A stretch of DNA of 64,000 nucleotides from Crotophaga sulcirostris (GCA_013397455.1 VYZB01000209.1:1473137-1537136); one strand, 5' to 3'; counted from the first letter of the stretch, positions 1 to 14,468 are shown. Program-made: numbers and translations. Notes: a model not told the origin generated them from the letters alone.

Positions 1-3000
1 TTAAGGTTTGCTATAGACAACAGCTTTTGTTCCAGCATGCTGCTGTGACTTGGAAGAATAAAATGAAGATAAATGCAGTTTTTTACTCCTTATATTAATG
101 CACCATTAGTGCCCTGAGTAACAAAGGTAGGATAGAGTACGCAGGGGAAAAAAAAAAACCTATTAAGTCACATATGTTTTGTGTATTTATAAACTGTGCT
201 AGGCTTTAGACGTGTTTGAACAGTATATGAATCAGTAATCCCTCATATAAGTCAAGACCACATTTTTAGCTTTGATATTAAGGAGAAAAAAAAAAGAAAA
301 AAAGGTATTTGCTGCTGCTGCTCTTACCATTACACTTCGATTAGTTTTGCAAACAGATCTGATGTTTTGAGGATCGGATCAGATCAGAACTCAATGAATC
401 TCCATCCACAGTCAATCTAAACAGAGTGGCTTTTTTATATTTCTTTTAAGAAGGGAAAAAGATTTGACTCCTGATCTGAACAAAAACTGAATCTACCTAA
501 TGTATGAGAGCAGGACATCCCAGACACTCTCAGCTTTTCAGTTCTGAAGGAAGTGCTGCTGTCTACACCCATCCCCCATTCTGTTTCTCATGTTTGGCTT
601 ATTCACCCATTGCCTTCCAGAGTCCCAAATGAGTCAGGAAATTTTACAGCATGTCACCAAATCAAGATGGCAGAAGGATATAAGGAAAATGCAAGGATCT
701 TTCAATGATATTTATTTCCAAGCACCCTCTTGCTTATACTCAAAAGCATAAAGTACAAGACACTTTCTTCAGCAGCTAAAACTCAAACTTTGGAGACCTC
801 TAAAAGGGCAAAAGCCAAATATGCAGAACCAGCAAAGTCAGTGTCAGCTGACACCGAGTACATACGTTACTATGCCTTGGCATTTTTTATCATCTATTTT
901 TGTTGACATAGGAAAACAATATGCACTGTTGCCAGTGCCCTTCCCAGTGCGAAAACAAAAAAATATCCAAAACTATTATCAACGTGAGGCAGCCAAGGAA
1001 GCTCCTTTTGTGCCACTTGCAGATGCACACACTTATTCGATGTGGTTTTATGTTACACAGGAGCACTACATGAAGCACGGAAGAGAGATGGCATTTTCAA
1101 CGGGGAAGTACAAAGGCTTTGTTGGCTTCCATTTTCTTAGGATAGCTGCTTTGCTCAACCAAAGTCACACAACATAAACAGCCACATCAAACAAGAGCCT
1201 GTAATGTTCTTAATGTCACATCAATTAATATATGCTAGCTATATTAATGGGAAAATAAACTCAGATGCAATCTTCCTACCTAAATTCTAAATTCATAGGG
1301 ATTATATTTTACATTCCCGATTTCCAAAGTCCTGTTCATTTATATTCCTTTAGCTTTTTGAGATCTACTGTACCAGCATACCAGAAAGAAAACAACTATA
1401 ACTACTGAAATCAGAGTAACAACTGAAAAACATGTATCAGTAGAAAACATTATTTAATACGCTAGTCCATATGAACTAAATCCAGCTGAAAAGCTCTGAA
1501 AAGGCACATTAATAAAATAACTGAAAGCGTTAAGTAAACAGCTCCCTTACTGGACTGGCTATAATCGACTAAAATCTTTCTTCCCCTTTCCACATTAAAG
1601 GGGAGTCCTAAAACCACATTTTGCATATTTTATTAGTTCAAACTTTTTCTAACATGGTTCCCAAGGCAGAGCAAGTCTAACAGACTTCAAAAAATGAAGC
1701 TAACATTGTTCTAAAATAACAGTATTAGAATCTGGTGGAGTGTGAACAACAGGACTATCAATAAATGTCTACTCTTATTCCCAGATCCAGAATGGAATTC
1801 TAAACAATTTTTTTTTATTTTATTCACAATTTATTGAACCTGAAGTTGCACATCAGCTTTAGTAATCAATGTTCTCCATCTCTTGCCTCTGACTGCTTTC
1901 ACTAGAGAGAACACCTGCACATTTGGAAAAAAAACCCATTTTATGACTGTTTTAAAAATCACAGTAGAAAGTTTCTTGAAAGGTCAGAAAGCTAGGAGTC
2001 ATCCTGCTAGAAACAGGTTAGCAGGCAGAGGGCAGGCAAGGTGGTCAGGGTTGTACTGGAAGTATAATCTATCAGACTGATAGCACCACTATGTATATGG
2101 TACAATTACATCTTATCTTCCCCAGCCCTGCAACCAAAATAAACCACATCGCAGTCTAGGAGTCTGATTCTGTTGTCTTTAAGTACACACCCCTTAGGGT
2201 GGTGACCCAGGACACACCACACATCTTTTACTTCATGTAAGACAAAATCAAAACAAATATAATCAGTATTTTTCCTTTTAGGACTCTCACTGAGACTCTT
2301 TGATGTGTTTTCCCTAATCGTTTACCCTTTTTAATCATCACACTCAGGGGTTTCTCTGAACTTATAATGGTCTAGTTTTTATGTAACCTCTTCCATGCGG
2401 GCACCTTCCCAAGCTCCCAACACAGCAACTGCTGTAACAGTACACAGCAACACTACACCAAAGAATACCTTGTCCAAATGAAACCAAAAGGGAAATTTAG
2501 ATGAGCACATTCTGCTTAGGTTGGAACTTTGGCTCAGACACAAGTGTTAACACTCCTGGTCTTGTAAAAAGAAGCTCAAATGGAGATACTGAAAATGAAA
2601 GTATCTCTTCTACTTCAATGCTGAAAATCTGGCCACTTCTTCAACACATTTTTCTGCTCTGGGAGATTTTACTTATCTATACCCACCCATGAAGGGTAAA
2701 TCCTTGGTCCTACAAGTTAGCAGGGGGGTTGCCATTCACTTGGCTAGAACTGAGACTCACCAGTTAGATTTAGCACCTGTGGTATAAAACCAGTTAAATT
2801 TCTAGTTTCTATCCGGCTGCTTGCCAATTTGTCTTAGGAGCAATTATTCACATTTACATTTTATCTTGATTCTCTTTAGCAATATCCCTATTTACGTAGA
2901 GAATCCTTAAACTGATTACCACATTCTTTTCAGTGTTACCTAAGAGGTGCATTGGTGCAGTGCAATTCTAAAATTTTCCACATACACTATTAATAAAATG

Positions 3001-6000
3001 CCTAAACTTAAAATAGGCACTACGCAAAACTCACGTAACTGGAACACCTATAAAACGCCCTGTAAACAGCCGCATCTAAGCTGCCAGTAGATGCATAAGG
3101 CTCTGAGTTAATTTCCATTTATCAGCAAAGATTTACAGATACCGCCAATACTCATTTCTCATGTTCTTTGCTGTGCCTTCTCAAGACACTGCACATGGAG
3201 GAAACAGGAGCTAAGACAAGAACTGGAAAGATTTTCTTCACGTGGGAAGCTGCCCTGCTAAGAAACTGTGTATTGAACCTGACAACGAGCATATAAACAA
3301 TATTAGAGGGAGTGCTCACACATGTACTCCCAATACAGGGGAGGACAAGGCAGTGAAAGTCAGAGCTCTCACACGACAAAGACAAATTAAAAACACTCTT
3401 TTTGATCTCCAGGATGCTAAAATATTTTTGAGAGCTCCCAGTGTTTGGGGGAAGAGGGAGGTTGAGAAGGGGGGACGGAGCAGTAAGCTCTACTGAGACT
3501 TTTCTTATGGTTTGTAGCACCTTTTGTGGGAAAATCATTCTAGAAAAAAAGCAACATAGGATTTTCCAACTAACAGAAAAGCACTTGCTAAAAGGTATCT
3601 CCATCTCAGTAAAATTTCCCATGAGGCCTGAAAAATACCCTGGGCATGCACCTTATCAGACAGCTTTGCATATGAAATGCTGTTTGTTTCAAAAACAGTT
3701 ACATCTATTTTTACCCGGGTGGGGTTGGGGGAGTGGATGGGTTATTCCTGTTAATTGTCCCCAGATTACCAACCAGTGAGAAGCCAAAAAAAAGAGCAGA
3801 GCGACCACAAACATACAAGCATAACTATTACAGTTCATGGGATTTTCTACATTCCCCCTCCTTACTCTGAAACTTTAACCCTTGAGTGAATGCTGCCATA
3901 TATATTTCCTTTGTCTGGCTGTCTGCTGGGCCACCTGGAAAACATCAGCATTCTGACAAGAAAACTGCTATTGTTTATTCAGAATTTCCTTAAAAGAAAA
4001 ACTTGCTGTCCGTTACCATTTCCCAGAAAGGTATATTGTTCTATCACCACCCCTATCAAATTCAAGTGCAGAGACATGTTTACGGTACGTGCAGCAGCTC
4101 AGATAGGCTGAGCTGTTGCAATCCTGTTGCAATCCTTTGCAGAAAACAGAACGTTAACACTGGCATGCTGCTCCCACGCCCTCCCCTTTTCAGGCTTTAC
4201 ATTAACTCAGTGACACCCTGCTATGCACAAGGTTTATTTACACAACACAAAGTCTTGAGACCAGCCTTTGTTCCACTGTGACTTATGAAGCAGTACCAAC
4301 TATAGTAAAGGTGTACTAAAAATCAACTGAGGACCACGTATGAATGAAACGTTTTGGAACTCGCTTGACTGAGTTTCCAGCTGCAGCACAATTCTCTTTC
4401 AGCCAGAAGCTGACAGGACAAACTGCCGAAGCTCCTGCGAATTGCACCAACACAGTGGTTCCACAAGGACTTTAATCTGGGATGTGCTGCTGACACCCTG
4501 AAAAGAAGCAAATGCATCTCTCCCCAGCCATTCAGTTTTTTTGCTGGGATAGACTTGAACGGGATGCATTTCCCAACACGCTTCACCTCACGGCTGTGTC
4601 AGCGCAAGGGAAGGGACAGCGCGTGAGCAGGAAAGGGGCAGGACCGCCGCTTCTGCCAGCAGTGCCGGCCGACAGCCCTTCGGGAACCAAGGACATTGTA
4701 AATTGTGCTGATTTACATCTGCTAAAAAGCACTCCTTTGTTTGCCTTAAAAATGACTGCTATACGGATAGCATTTTAAACTTATCATACGTGTAAAAACA
4801 GGCAAGACACCTCCCCAGGACTGGCAATACCCACTCCTGCAAGAAGAGTGGGTGTTGCATTCACCCGCTTCCCCAAGGGCTGTGTAATGCAGAAGAGGTC
4901 CTGTGTGTCATGTTATTATCTTCTCGTCAAAGTTTTGGACTAGGTATCAAGGCTTTTTCTTCAAAGAAACTTATCTGTGTGATTCTGGAGAGGTGCTGAC
5001 GACTGTGCCTCAGCTTCACCTTTTTGGAAAGCCGACATAATATCTTCTCCTACACAGCATTTTTGACTTTAACAATTCCAAATCATTGTCAGAGCCTCTC
5101 AGCACAGGCTCTAAATGCAAAGCAGGGGAAAAAAAACAAACCACACACAACAACAAAAAAACTCCAACAAACCAAACGACTTCAAAAAAGCCAGCCCATA
5201 GCAACTAGAAGATAATTGGTCAAAAAGTCAGAGTGACCAGAGAGTGAAAATGGCATAAATCTAAGTGCCAGTGTATGCCTCTACACAGTCCTGGGTCAGA
5301 TTCAAAACACATTACAAGGCTGAAAAACCTATAAAAATGTCGGTGTTGATATCCTAAAAGCAAATGGGGCCAGTAAGAAAAATTTTGAACCAATAAATTA
5401 ATCCTAGATCTTCTTCCACCTGAAATTCCATTCCATTTTCTATACCTTTTTCCTCAATGTATTTTTAAAAATAAAAATAGTTTTTACCACTTTTAGAGCA
5501 TTTATTCTATACAGATCTGCCTGCTTCACTAGCACTTCAGTCTCATTATGCCCACTTTATAGGCAGGGAAGCCAAACCACACAGATGCAAAAAGTGACTA
5601 AGGGTCATTCAGCAGGGAGGCAAAACCAGGGAAGACTGCAATTCTGTCCCATTTGAGTTTATTCTGTTCTCTTTCTCTCTACTGGCATACAGAAAATAAG
5701 ATTATTTCTCATTAAACTCACAAGGTTACATTAAAGAGGTGAACAGATTTTTGCTTCAACTTGTAAATTCTCTTGGCTGTCTTGCAGGGCTTTATATTCC
5801 CCACCACAACTGCTGCAGGGCTAGGTAGATACTTCTCAGACCAAGAACATAAATGTGAAATAAACAGCTGTTCTTATTTATGTAACCATCTTGGGCTGAA
5901 ATTGGCTATCATTGAATTGACCTCAGATCTTTGACATAAATGCCTATTTGAAGCACCTGGCAATAGGCTGCAAGCATCCACACCCAGAACTGCTTTGTCT

Positions 6001-6940
6001 GGGCTTGCTGTTTTGCCAGCCACACACCTTTTCCTATGTGACTGGAAGGAACGCAGCAACTGGAAAACATCAGCACAAAACATGCTTATGTAGAACAAGG
6101 CTACGTTGTACTATTAGCTCTTACAACACGTGTGCTTTACCTCTCTCACATGACTTACCTGAGTCCACAGCCCTTTCTTAGCTGAACAGAACCCCAGAAG
6201 CCTCTACAAATACATGCATACTTCAGCTGGTACTCAGATTTCTAAATACCATACAGCCATTTTTGGAATATCTTTCTAGTTGTGCTCCCTAAAAAAAAAA
6301 AAGAGTTAAATTTTTAAAAATCTGCATTTCGCTTGTCAGCCATCACGGCCTTTAGGCCTTCACTTTACTGGCCTTTCATCCTAAAAGGTTTTCCTTCATC
6401 TTGTGAATTTGTTTCTAATATATTTAAATATTATGGGGGTTTTATATATTTCATATGTTCTCGACAGTCTGTGCAAAGAGTCCTGTAGACTAACCACTGT
6501 GTCTGCCAAATGCACTGCCGGCTGTTCATGCAGGACTTACCCTAGCACACATGTCAGCACTGCGCCCGAGCATGTTGTAAAAACAAGATCTCAAGTAGGG
6601 ATCAATACTGGTTCTGGACTAAATTCTCCACCTCTGCTTCCTTCTGAAACAAAGCAACAAATAAGACACTGCAGTTTTGGCAACAACATACAATTTTTAC
6701 CAAAAGAAAGAGGAAAGAACAGCAACTTTGAGAGTTTTGAGTATGCTGTTTTTTCTCTTAGGAAAGTCCTAAGGGGCTGGACATTTCCATCCTGCGAGGG
6801 GACAGAGCTGGCCAGACCAGTGGGGAGCAGCTAGGCAGTCGTTGTGCGATATGTTAGCTGTGATCAGAGAGCAGGTCATTTATTATTAATCAGAAGGGAC
6901 TGAGGAAGAGTAGGAGTTCAGTAGCACCCTCTCCAAAACC
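1..6940. other. Intergenic DNA upstream of JUN, no gene seen
   Basis: This AT-rich stretch has only short open frames (the longest about 140 codons), none with recognisable domains, consistent splice sites or family resemblance. It has homopurine/A-rich runs and a short CTG run near 309 but no repeat family I can name. Regulatory elements of JUN could lie here, but nothing in the sequence alone proves it. Confidence 0.6.
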
Positions 6941-8003
6941 AAAGTTGGATGGCCGAGCCCAGAGAGTGGTGGTGAATGGTGTTTCATCCAGTTGGTGGCG
7001 GGTCACCAGTGGTGTCCCTCAGGGATCGGTGTTGGGCCCGGTCCTGTTTAATATCTTTATTGATGATCTGGATGAGGGGATTGAGTCCATCATCAGCAAG
7101 TTTGCAGATGATACCAAGCTGGGAGGTAGGGTTGGTCTGTTAGAGGGTAGGATGGCCCTGCAGAGGGACCTGGACAGACCGGAGAGATGGGTCGACTCTA
7201 ATGGGATGAGGTTCAATAAGACCAAATGTCGGGTACTTCATTTTGGACACAACAATCCCATGCATAGCTATAGACTAGGGACGGAGTGGCTGGAGAGTAG
7301 TCAGGCGGAAAGAGACCTGGGAGTGCTGGTTGACAGGAAGCTCAACATGAGCCAGCAGTGTGCCCAGGTGGCCAAGAAGGCCAGTGGCATCCTGGCCTGC
7401 ATCAGGAACAGTGTGGCGAGCAGGACCAGAGAAGTTATCGTCCCCCTCTCCTCGGCACTGGTCAGGCCTCACCTGGAATACTGCGTACAGTTCTGGGCCC
7501 CTCAGTTTGGGAAAGATGTCAGGATACTGGAGGGTGTCCAGAGGAGGGCAACAAAGATGGTGAAGGGGCTGGAGCACAAGCCCTATGAGGAGCGACTGAG
7601 GGAGCTGGGGCTGTTTAGTCTGGAGAAGAGGAGGCTCAGGGGAGACCTTATTGCTCTCTACAACTNNNNNNNNNNNNNNNNNNNNNNNNNNNNNNNNNNN
7701 NNNNNNNNNNNNNNNNNNNNNNNNNNNNNNNNNNNNNNNNNNNNNNNNNNNAGACTTAAGCTTCGTCAGGGAAAGTTTAGACTTGATGTTAGGAAAAAGT
7801 TCTTCCCTGAAAGGGTGATTGGCCATTGGAATGCGCTGCCCAGGGAGGTGGTGGAGTCGCCAACCCTGGAGGTGTTTAAGGGAAGACTGGATGAAGCACT
7901 GAGTGCCATGGTTTAGGTGGTGGGATGGTGTTAGTGTTGGCTTATAGGTTGGACTTGATGATCTCAGAGGTCCTTTCCAACCTTGTGATACTGTGATACT
8001 GTG
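6941..8003 (+). mobile_element. CR1 LINE, 5'-truncated, with part of the reverse transcriptase
   Basis: The element holds the 3' half of a CR1 ORF2. An open frame from 6945 to 7916 shows the reverse transcriptase core with [11 protein letters not shown], the FADDTKL catalytic motif and the C-terminal region ([16 protein letters not shown], then [10 protein letters not shown]) typical of chicken-repeat 1 elements. After the stop comes the usual CR1 3' UTR (GGTTGGACTTGATGATCTC) and short terminal direct repeats of TGATACTG near 7987-8003. The endonuclease and the 5' part of ORF2 are absent, as in most avian CR1 copies, so the copy cannot move by itself. The frame is interrupted only by an assembly gap, which suggests a fairly young insertion, though the gap could hide damage. 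Confidence 0.95.
7666..7751. other. Assembly gap (86 N) inside CR1
   Basis: A run of 86 unknown bases lies within the CR1 element. The frame on both sides reads as CR1 ORF2, so the missing part is probably CR1 sequence. Confidence 0.99.
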
Positions 8004-11000
8004 AAAACCTTTAATTCTGCTTGTGCTTTCAGGTATTGTCCTACCCAGGCTGTGGCCTGTCCTCACTACAGTGCCTTCTTTGGTAACCTTAACTGCTCCC
8101 ACATCATGACTCCAACACAAATGACTGTCATCCAGAGTGAATGATTCCATTTAAATTACTTGAGCAGGCATTCTGTAATTCTGTATAGTGGCTCTGCCAC
8201 TATAATCCCTGGGGAGCAGCAACCTGTAGGACTTACTTTCACTGTTCAATGCTTTCTCTGTTTATCACTAGTACTTTCAGAAACATTACTCAAATTTAGA
8301 CAGGTGCCATACCTCTGCCAGCCACTGGCCACTGGTGACGGTCAGTAACAAACTCACTGCCCATGCCTAAGCCTGAACCCACAGCACAAGAAGGAAAGCT
8401 TGATTGTTCACTGAAAATCCTCAGGTTCGATGGTGCTCTACACCAGGCATTCCTGGCCTCACGCAGACTTGCTTCCTTTCCTTCTCCTGTTGCAAGCACT
8501 GCTTTATCCCAGGTTGCCAGAAGCCTACTGTTCCAACAGCTGCTAAGACAGAGTGAGGTGTCAACTTTGACAGGATGCCAGATTGTTTATTAATTAAAAG
8601 TCCACGCATTTCATATCCATTCTGAGACCCTGATCAAAACTGAGCTATTTTACCAAGAGCTCTGAATGGCTGAATCCAGTTATTCTGAGGCTTTCAGTCA
8701 CAACTGGCGGCCCTAAATCCATGCATCTTGTTGCCACTACTTACTTCAATATGCGTTTATTGAAACTTCACAATGCCAGAAAGTTAACCAGTTCTCTACA
8801 GTGAAACCACACCTCAGTGTTACCTGAACAAACATACGCTTCCAGTGGGATCTTTGTCCCCAAGAACAGTAAATATCTTTCCGAAGGTGCTCACCTGCCT
8901 CCCCACTGCCCAGCATTATTGTGCTTCTATTTGTGTGATAAATTTTTTCATGCTGCCAGCTCCCAGTGCTGAGCACAGCCGTCTGCTTCCCATATGCCAC
9001 ATGTCCTCCAGTGCCTCCTCTACTGCTTACCTGCACTCTCTGGGCTCCCACTGTGGATCAACTGTTATTCTGCCAGCCTTCTTTGTATGTAGAGGATTTT
9101 TCCAACCGCAAGCTCCTCAGGATGGGAATTTTGCCCAATTCTCTATATCTCAGAGCACTGGCTATGCTATGGTATAGAAAAAATGAACACAAAGACATTA
9201 ATGGTGTGACATTTAGATTTGTAACACCCTACAAAGCATGCAGAGCAAGGCCTTGGGTTTCCTTTCAGACTCATCTCTGGACAACATAGTTAACTTCTAT
9301 GTGGTCATTTTTTTAATCAAAAATGATACAACAGTTGTTTGAATAAAAAATATATAGTTCATTTATTTGAAAATATATTTCTGAGCACTTGCAGTGACCA
9401 CTGAAATTCTCTACAAAGCTATGTGGGATTAGGAAAAAAAATAGTGAGAAAAACAGGATAAGTAACTACTGGGTAAAGAGGAGACGATCTTACCCACTTT
9501 AGAAACAATTTTATATCATATCTTTCATTCCTATGTTGCTGCACATAAACATCCAGGCTTTGAATTGCTCAGGCAGTGGCATTCCTAAGAAAATGGAAAA
9601 TGTTTTTAGTGGTTCCTCCCTTACTTCTGCAGCCTTTCTCTGTGTTTATAGGCAGTGCTGCTGTTCTGCTCCAGAAGTAACCCAACAGGTCTTGCAAAGT
9701 CTCCTAACTTTGCCCCACCTCCATCATTCACAATCTTGTCTCCCTAACCTACTCATTTTCCTCCATTCCACAAACTATTAGTTTCAAAGAAATTCAGAGA
9801 TTAATTAAAATGATTGGTGGGATGAGTAGGTGAGGGGGACAGGCTAAAGGGCTTGACAAGAAGAAAGATGAAAAGAACTAAACGTGTATAGCTTGGTTAT
9901 GTGATGACTAATTGAGGGTGGAGGAGATGGACACGATATTCATTTACAAGTGCCTGGAGTTCTGAGGAACCTTTTTTCCTGCACAAACTGAAAACTAGCT
10001 CAAGACTAGTGTTCGGTCTTGTACAAATCTGTTCCAAGGTCCTTCACTTCAGATTGTGAGTCCCACTCTTCCGCTGGCCTACGTGTCCCTACCCTTCCTT
10101 TGTACACTCAGATATGTTTGGTTTTTTTTATTTCAGCTCAGTTTTCAGCCAGATTCAGTTCCTGGATCTCTACCTGGCCACATGAGCCCTACTGGGGGCA
10201 AAGAGCAAAAGGAGAGGCCACGGAAGCTGGGGGTGGATGAGTTGGCACCTCTTTGCCACACCTCTGCTGCGCTGCAGACTTAGGTGGACTTGAACCAACT
10301 ACAAAAACACACCTTCAGGAACTGGGAGCAGGAACATCTGTGAATTATTTTACTTCCATTTAGCCTACGGAAACTCTGTTCCTTGTGCCCTCTCACCTCC
10401 CATCTTCTTTTACTATACTCTGATGTAGTAAATGAAAGAAAAATACTTGCAAACTCATGCCTCCCTCAGTTGGGGAAACTTGCTCTGGAGTAATTCCTTA
10501 AGCAAGTGAAAAGCACTATGAGAAGGTCCAATAATTCTCACTCATTCACTTCATGCGGAGGTGAAGCATGATATCACATCTGAAAGCATGGAGTAAAAAA
10601 AAATACCAACAAAACTATGTAATAAAAATAATTGTTTCTATAATAAAAATATTGTGGAAACATCTCTGATAAGGGGGAAAAGCAAGACGGTGTAATATGT
10701 CTAACTTTAAAGAAAAACTGTACGGACACAAGAACTTTCTTTCTTTGAGTACTGCTTCTAATATAAACAAGCAAAACTTATCATTTATCTTTTTTTTTCT
10801 TCTTCAAAGGGTCTAGAAACAAGCAAAAAGCATTTGTGATACAGGAGTGAAACAAAACAATGAACCCATTAATTCCTGGATGCCAAATATAATTTAGACG
10901 GATGTGGTATGTATAAGAAATTTTAATTTGTCCCTGAAAAGCCATTTAATTATTCAGGTTATCTGATTGCCTCAGTCAGTCTTGTATTGATTGATTAGAG

Positions 11001-13279
11001 AACTTTATAAATCAAAATCTGTATTACTGCTGCTCAGAGCATCTGCCTCTCACAGCAACGGAGATATACAGTTCATTTCCAATCCCTACCCACAAGTTAG
11101 TTTACTGAGACATGTAAATGGCTATGGTTTATAAATGAGTCAGTAAGTGTTCTTTCATACTACTAAAGGAATATTTACTTAAGGACATCAAAAAAGGTCC
11201 TAAAGTAACAGCTGCTTAATAAATCAGGGTATAGTCATCCCAGCTCCTTGGCTAAAGGCCACGAAGGATCACTGTCCCTCTGTTCACAAGGCCCACTCCC
11301 GATCTGCGGCACAGGGCGAGTCTCAGCTGGTGAACACTCCCCCAAACTTTGGCACTTGCCCAAAATCGAAGCTGAGACCTCTGTAAGTGCCTGCTCACCA
11401 GTCTGTCCCAAATTAGGCAGAAAATCCCCTTGGAGGGGCAAAAAGCATTTGTCTTTGATTTCAGAGTTCTCCTGCTACGCACAACCTTTCTGACCAGCTT
11501 GACTGTCTATTGCCAGCCTCAACCAAGTAACCTCTCCATGAGCATCAATTCACATAATGAGTGGACTGACGGGTGTCCCCCGCAGCTACAGCCCTCAGTA
11601 GCAACACGTCTCTGGCAAACTGGAATGTCTAGTCCTGAAACTCCACCTCTGTAAAAGGAAGGAAGTAGAAAACTAAAATGGGTGGAGGATTTAAAAAAAA
11701 AAAGGCAAGAGAAAAATTCAGTGACTTTAAATGAATCCCTCCAGCCCGATCCAACACTCAACTGAAGCTCATGAAAAAACTGACTGACATGCTCAAATGC
11801 ATTGATATAAGTGGGGCTGAACTGGACAGACTAGAAGGGCACATTTTTCCAGGTTATATAAATATTTATTAAAGAGAGTGGTTAAAGCGACACTGATTAT
11901 GTTCCTTGTAGTCTGAACTTGGTTTTCTAAGACAAAAGAAACATGGAGAAAAAGAACCAAAAAGATAAACAAGACTAACAAATTAAATACGTCAACAATT
12001 AATCAGAACAAACTTAATTAGTATTATTTGTCTATACAGAAACTGAATAAAGCAAGTTATTTCCATGGTTTCCTATGTAACAGAAACCAGAACAAAAAAA
12101 CTTTTTTAGCTTAATTGCTAAGTAATTCTTATTTCACCATAAAAACTGCCACACAGCAAACTACTTAAAATTCACATCTTACATTTCTCCAGAACCTCTT
12201 CCTTGCATAGACAAGCCCTTTATAAACATCAAAACTGCACGCTGACACAAGAGAGACAGATCATTTACGGGCTATCTCAGGGGAGCCTTAACGCAGCAAG
12301 GGCTGCCACATCAGGTCCGACTGGATACTCTATCCCTGACAGGAGCCAGGAGGAGAAACCTGGAGAGAGGCACAAAACCAGGGCCTGCACACAGAAGTTT
12401 TGCCTCGGGATGCTCTCCCAGGCACAAGCCACTTACAGCTTTGGGATTTCCACTGTCAGAGATGCACTGCATTCAACAGCCCTTATGTGATTCTTCTTCT
12501 GTGAATCCATTTAACCACTTTAAAATCCCTTGGTCCACATAGCATTCTCGCCAAGGACTTCCATAGCTCGACTATGATTCCATGACATTTCTCTCACTTG
12601 CTCCAAACCTGCAAGTCCCATTTGATGCCCCTTGGTTTGTGTGCCAGAAGGGACAGTCACTGGCCTCTATTTATCTTGTCTGTAAAGATTAAAAAGAAGT
12701 TAAACAACTGCTTGTAGCATTCACTGCATTAATGAATTTCAGAGATTTTCTTATGCATGTGCAGTAACTCACTGCTGTTTGGCCAAACTGTTTGCAGCTG
12801 AAGGTGCAGCTGAGTTACCTGCAACACAGACAAGATGCTGCCTACATGGGTGCTGTGTATCCCAGTGACAGACAGCGAGCTCCCATTTCTGGCCAAAACT
12901 TTGTATTTCATGCCACAGACTGTTCACACAATGTACAAAGATGTTTTATTTGCATAATTCCAGTTAGCCTATAAAGTAACACCAGTGCCCACCATGTGGT
13001 CAAATGAAAACGGTGTCTGAAATCAGGTGGGAAGACCAGGGGAAAAAGGAGAAATCAACAACTTCAGACAAGGGGAGCCAAACCCTCACTTTTATCTCCT
13101 AGCTGATTGCGTTTCTGTTTGCTTCATTGTTGCTTCCTATACTTTTAACTGATAATTATGTCATTATGTCTAGGAAAAAATAGCACTGGAGAATTTGAAA
13201 GTGTATTTTCAAACTTAGACCGAAGCCTGTCAGCTTCACGTATCCCAGAAAGTGATTGAACCTGAGGGACAGAGCTCCT
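8004..13279. other. Intergenic DNA upstream of the JUN CpG island, no gene seen
   Basis: AT-rich DNA with short chance reading frames only. No recognisable protein domain, RNA gene or intact repeat was found. It ends where CpG density rises sharply near 13280. Confidence 0.6.
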
Positions 13280-14045
13280 CACCGACACAGGCGGCCGGAG
13301 CGCCCGGAGCCGGCGGGCACCAGGGCTGCGAGGGGCGCTTGTGGCGCTGCTGATTGAGCGGTGCCTGCCGCGCGCCCCGAACTGCCCCGCGTCAGCTCAG
13401 CTGTTGAGCTCTGTTCCTCTCAGCACTCACAAACCCACCGCTCCCAGACAAGGGGTGCGCAGGGCAGGGTGAGGGGGGGAATGCAGAGAGAAGCGCACCG
13501 CAGCAGCGGGGAATAACTTTATCAGGGACGACGCCCCAGCCATCGCCCATGTCCTGCTCCGGGGTGAACACACGGGCGCAGACCCTTCCCCTCAACGGGG
13601 ACCCTGCCGTTCCAGCCCTTATTATTCCTCCAGACCACCCTGCACCGCCAAACCAATAACCAGGGCGCTCTCTCTAAAACTAGGCCGCTGCCGCCTCCCC
13701 TTGCAGGACGAGTTTAGAGAGACCCATCTGCAACCAAGGTTTTTCCCGTCAGCCTTCATTTCCCCCCCCTCTTATCCCGGCCTGGGTTTAAGTCCGGGAA
13801 CCGCCACCCCCGCCCCGGCAGAGCCGTGCCCTGGCGCGCCCCCCGCAGCGGCCAGGATGGGACCGGCCGAGCCGCGCGTCCCCCCAAGCCGTGGGCGCCC
13901 TGAGCCCGACGGGCGGCACCGCAGGGGCCGGGACGCACTTCCCGCCCGCCGGGGCGGGGCCCGCCCCGCGGCGGTTGGTACCCGCCCTGGCCCCGCCCCC
14001 TCACCCCTGCCTGGAAACCGCACGGATGGCGGCGCGGAGGGGAAA

Positions 14046-14053
14046 TCACGTGA
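14046..14053. promoter_or_regulatory. Palindromic E-box in the JUN CpG island
   Basis: TCACGTGA is a perfect palindrome of the USF/MITF/TFE class, about 500 bases upstream of the JUN promoter core, next to GC boxes. Binding is inferred from the motif only. Confidence 0.45.
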
Positions 14054-14414
14054 CGCCTCCCCCGGAGCGCCATCTGAAGGGCCGTACCAACGGTGACGAG
14101 AGGGGGGAGGGACGGGACGGCCACAAAGAACCACAGACCAAGAACGCCGGAGAGGGGCCTCGCCGCCATTCCGCCGCAGCGGGCGGAAAACAAACAAAAA
14201 AAAAGGACGCGAAAGCAAGCAGGGAGAAGCAACGGGTGGCGGCAGAAAGAGGGGAGACGGGCCTGTGCGGCGCCCTCCCCCCCCCCGGTGGCGAGTGGTT
14301 GGTACGTGACCGCTGAGGAGGCGCCGGCGGCGGCCAACCCGACTCGCGCGCTGTACGCGGTAACCAGATATTCAAAAACAATACGTCAGCCCACAGTGCC
14401 CCGCGGCGCCCGCA

Positions 14415-14422
14415 TTACCTCA
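14415..14422 (+). promoter_or_regulatory. JUN: Distal AP-1/ATF site of JUN (jun2 TRE)
   Basis: TTACCTCA matches the distal jun2 element known from mammalian JUN promoters, which binds JUN-ATF2 heterodimers. It lies 147 bases upstream of the proximal site, slightly farther than in human. Confidence 0.8.
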
Positions 14423-14459
14423 TCCCGGCGTGCCCCGCGCCCGCCCTGAGAAGCTTCTA

Positions 14460-14468
14460 GGGGCGGGG
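14460..14468 (+). promoter_or_regulatory. JUN: Sp1 GC box of the JUN promoter
   Basis: GGGGCGGGG lies between the distal and proximal AP-1 sites, the same relative place as the Sp1 site of mammalian JUN promoters. Confidence 0.65.

Noticed and set aside
821..1177. 118-codon frame near the left end
   Set aside because: No recognised domain and no codon bias; a frame of this length is expected by chance in several kilobases.
6403..6834. 143-codon frame just before the CR1 element
   Set aside because: No recognised family, no supporting splice sites or promoter; treated as chance.
6945..7916. Functional reverse transcriptase gene
   Set aside because: It is a 5'-truncated CR1 lacking endonuclease and the N-terminal part of ORF2, with a gap.
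13756..14337. Long minus-strand frames in the JUN CpG island
   Set aside because: GC-rich DNA lacks stop codons by composition; the proteins are Pro/Arg/Ala-rich without domains and lie in promoter DNA.
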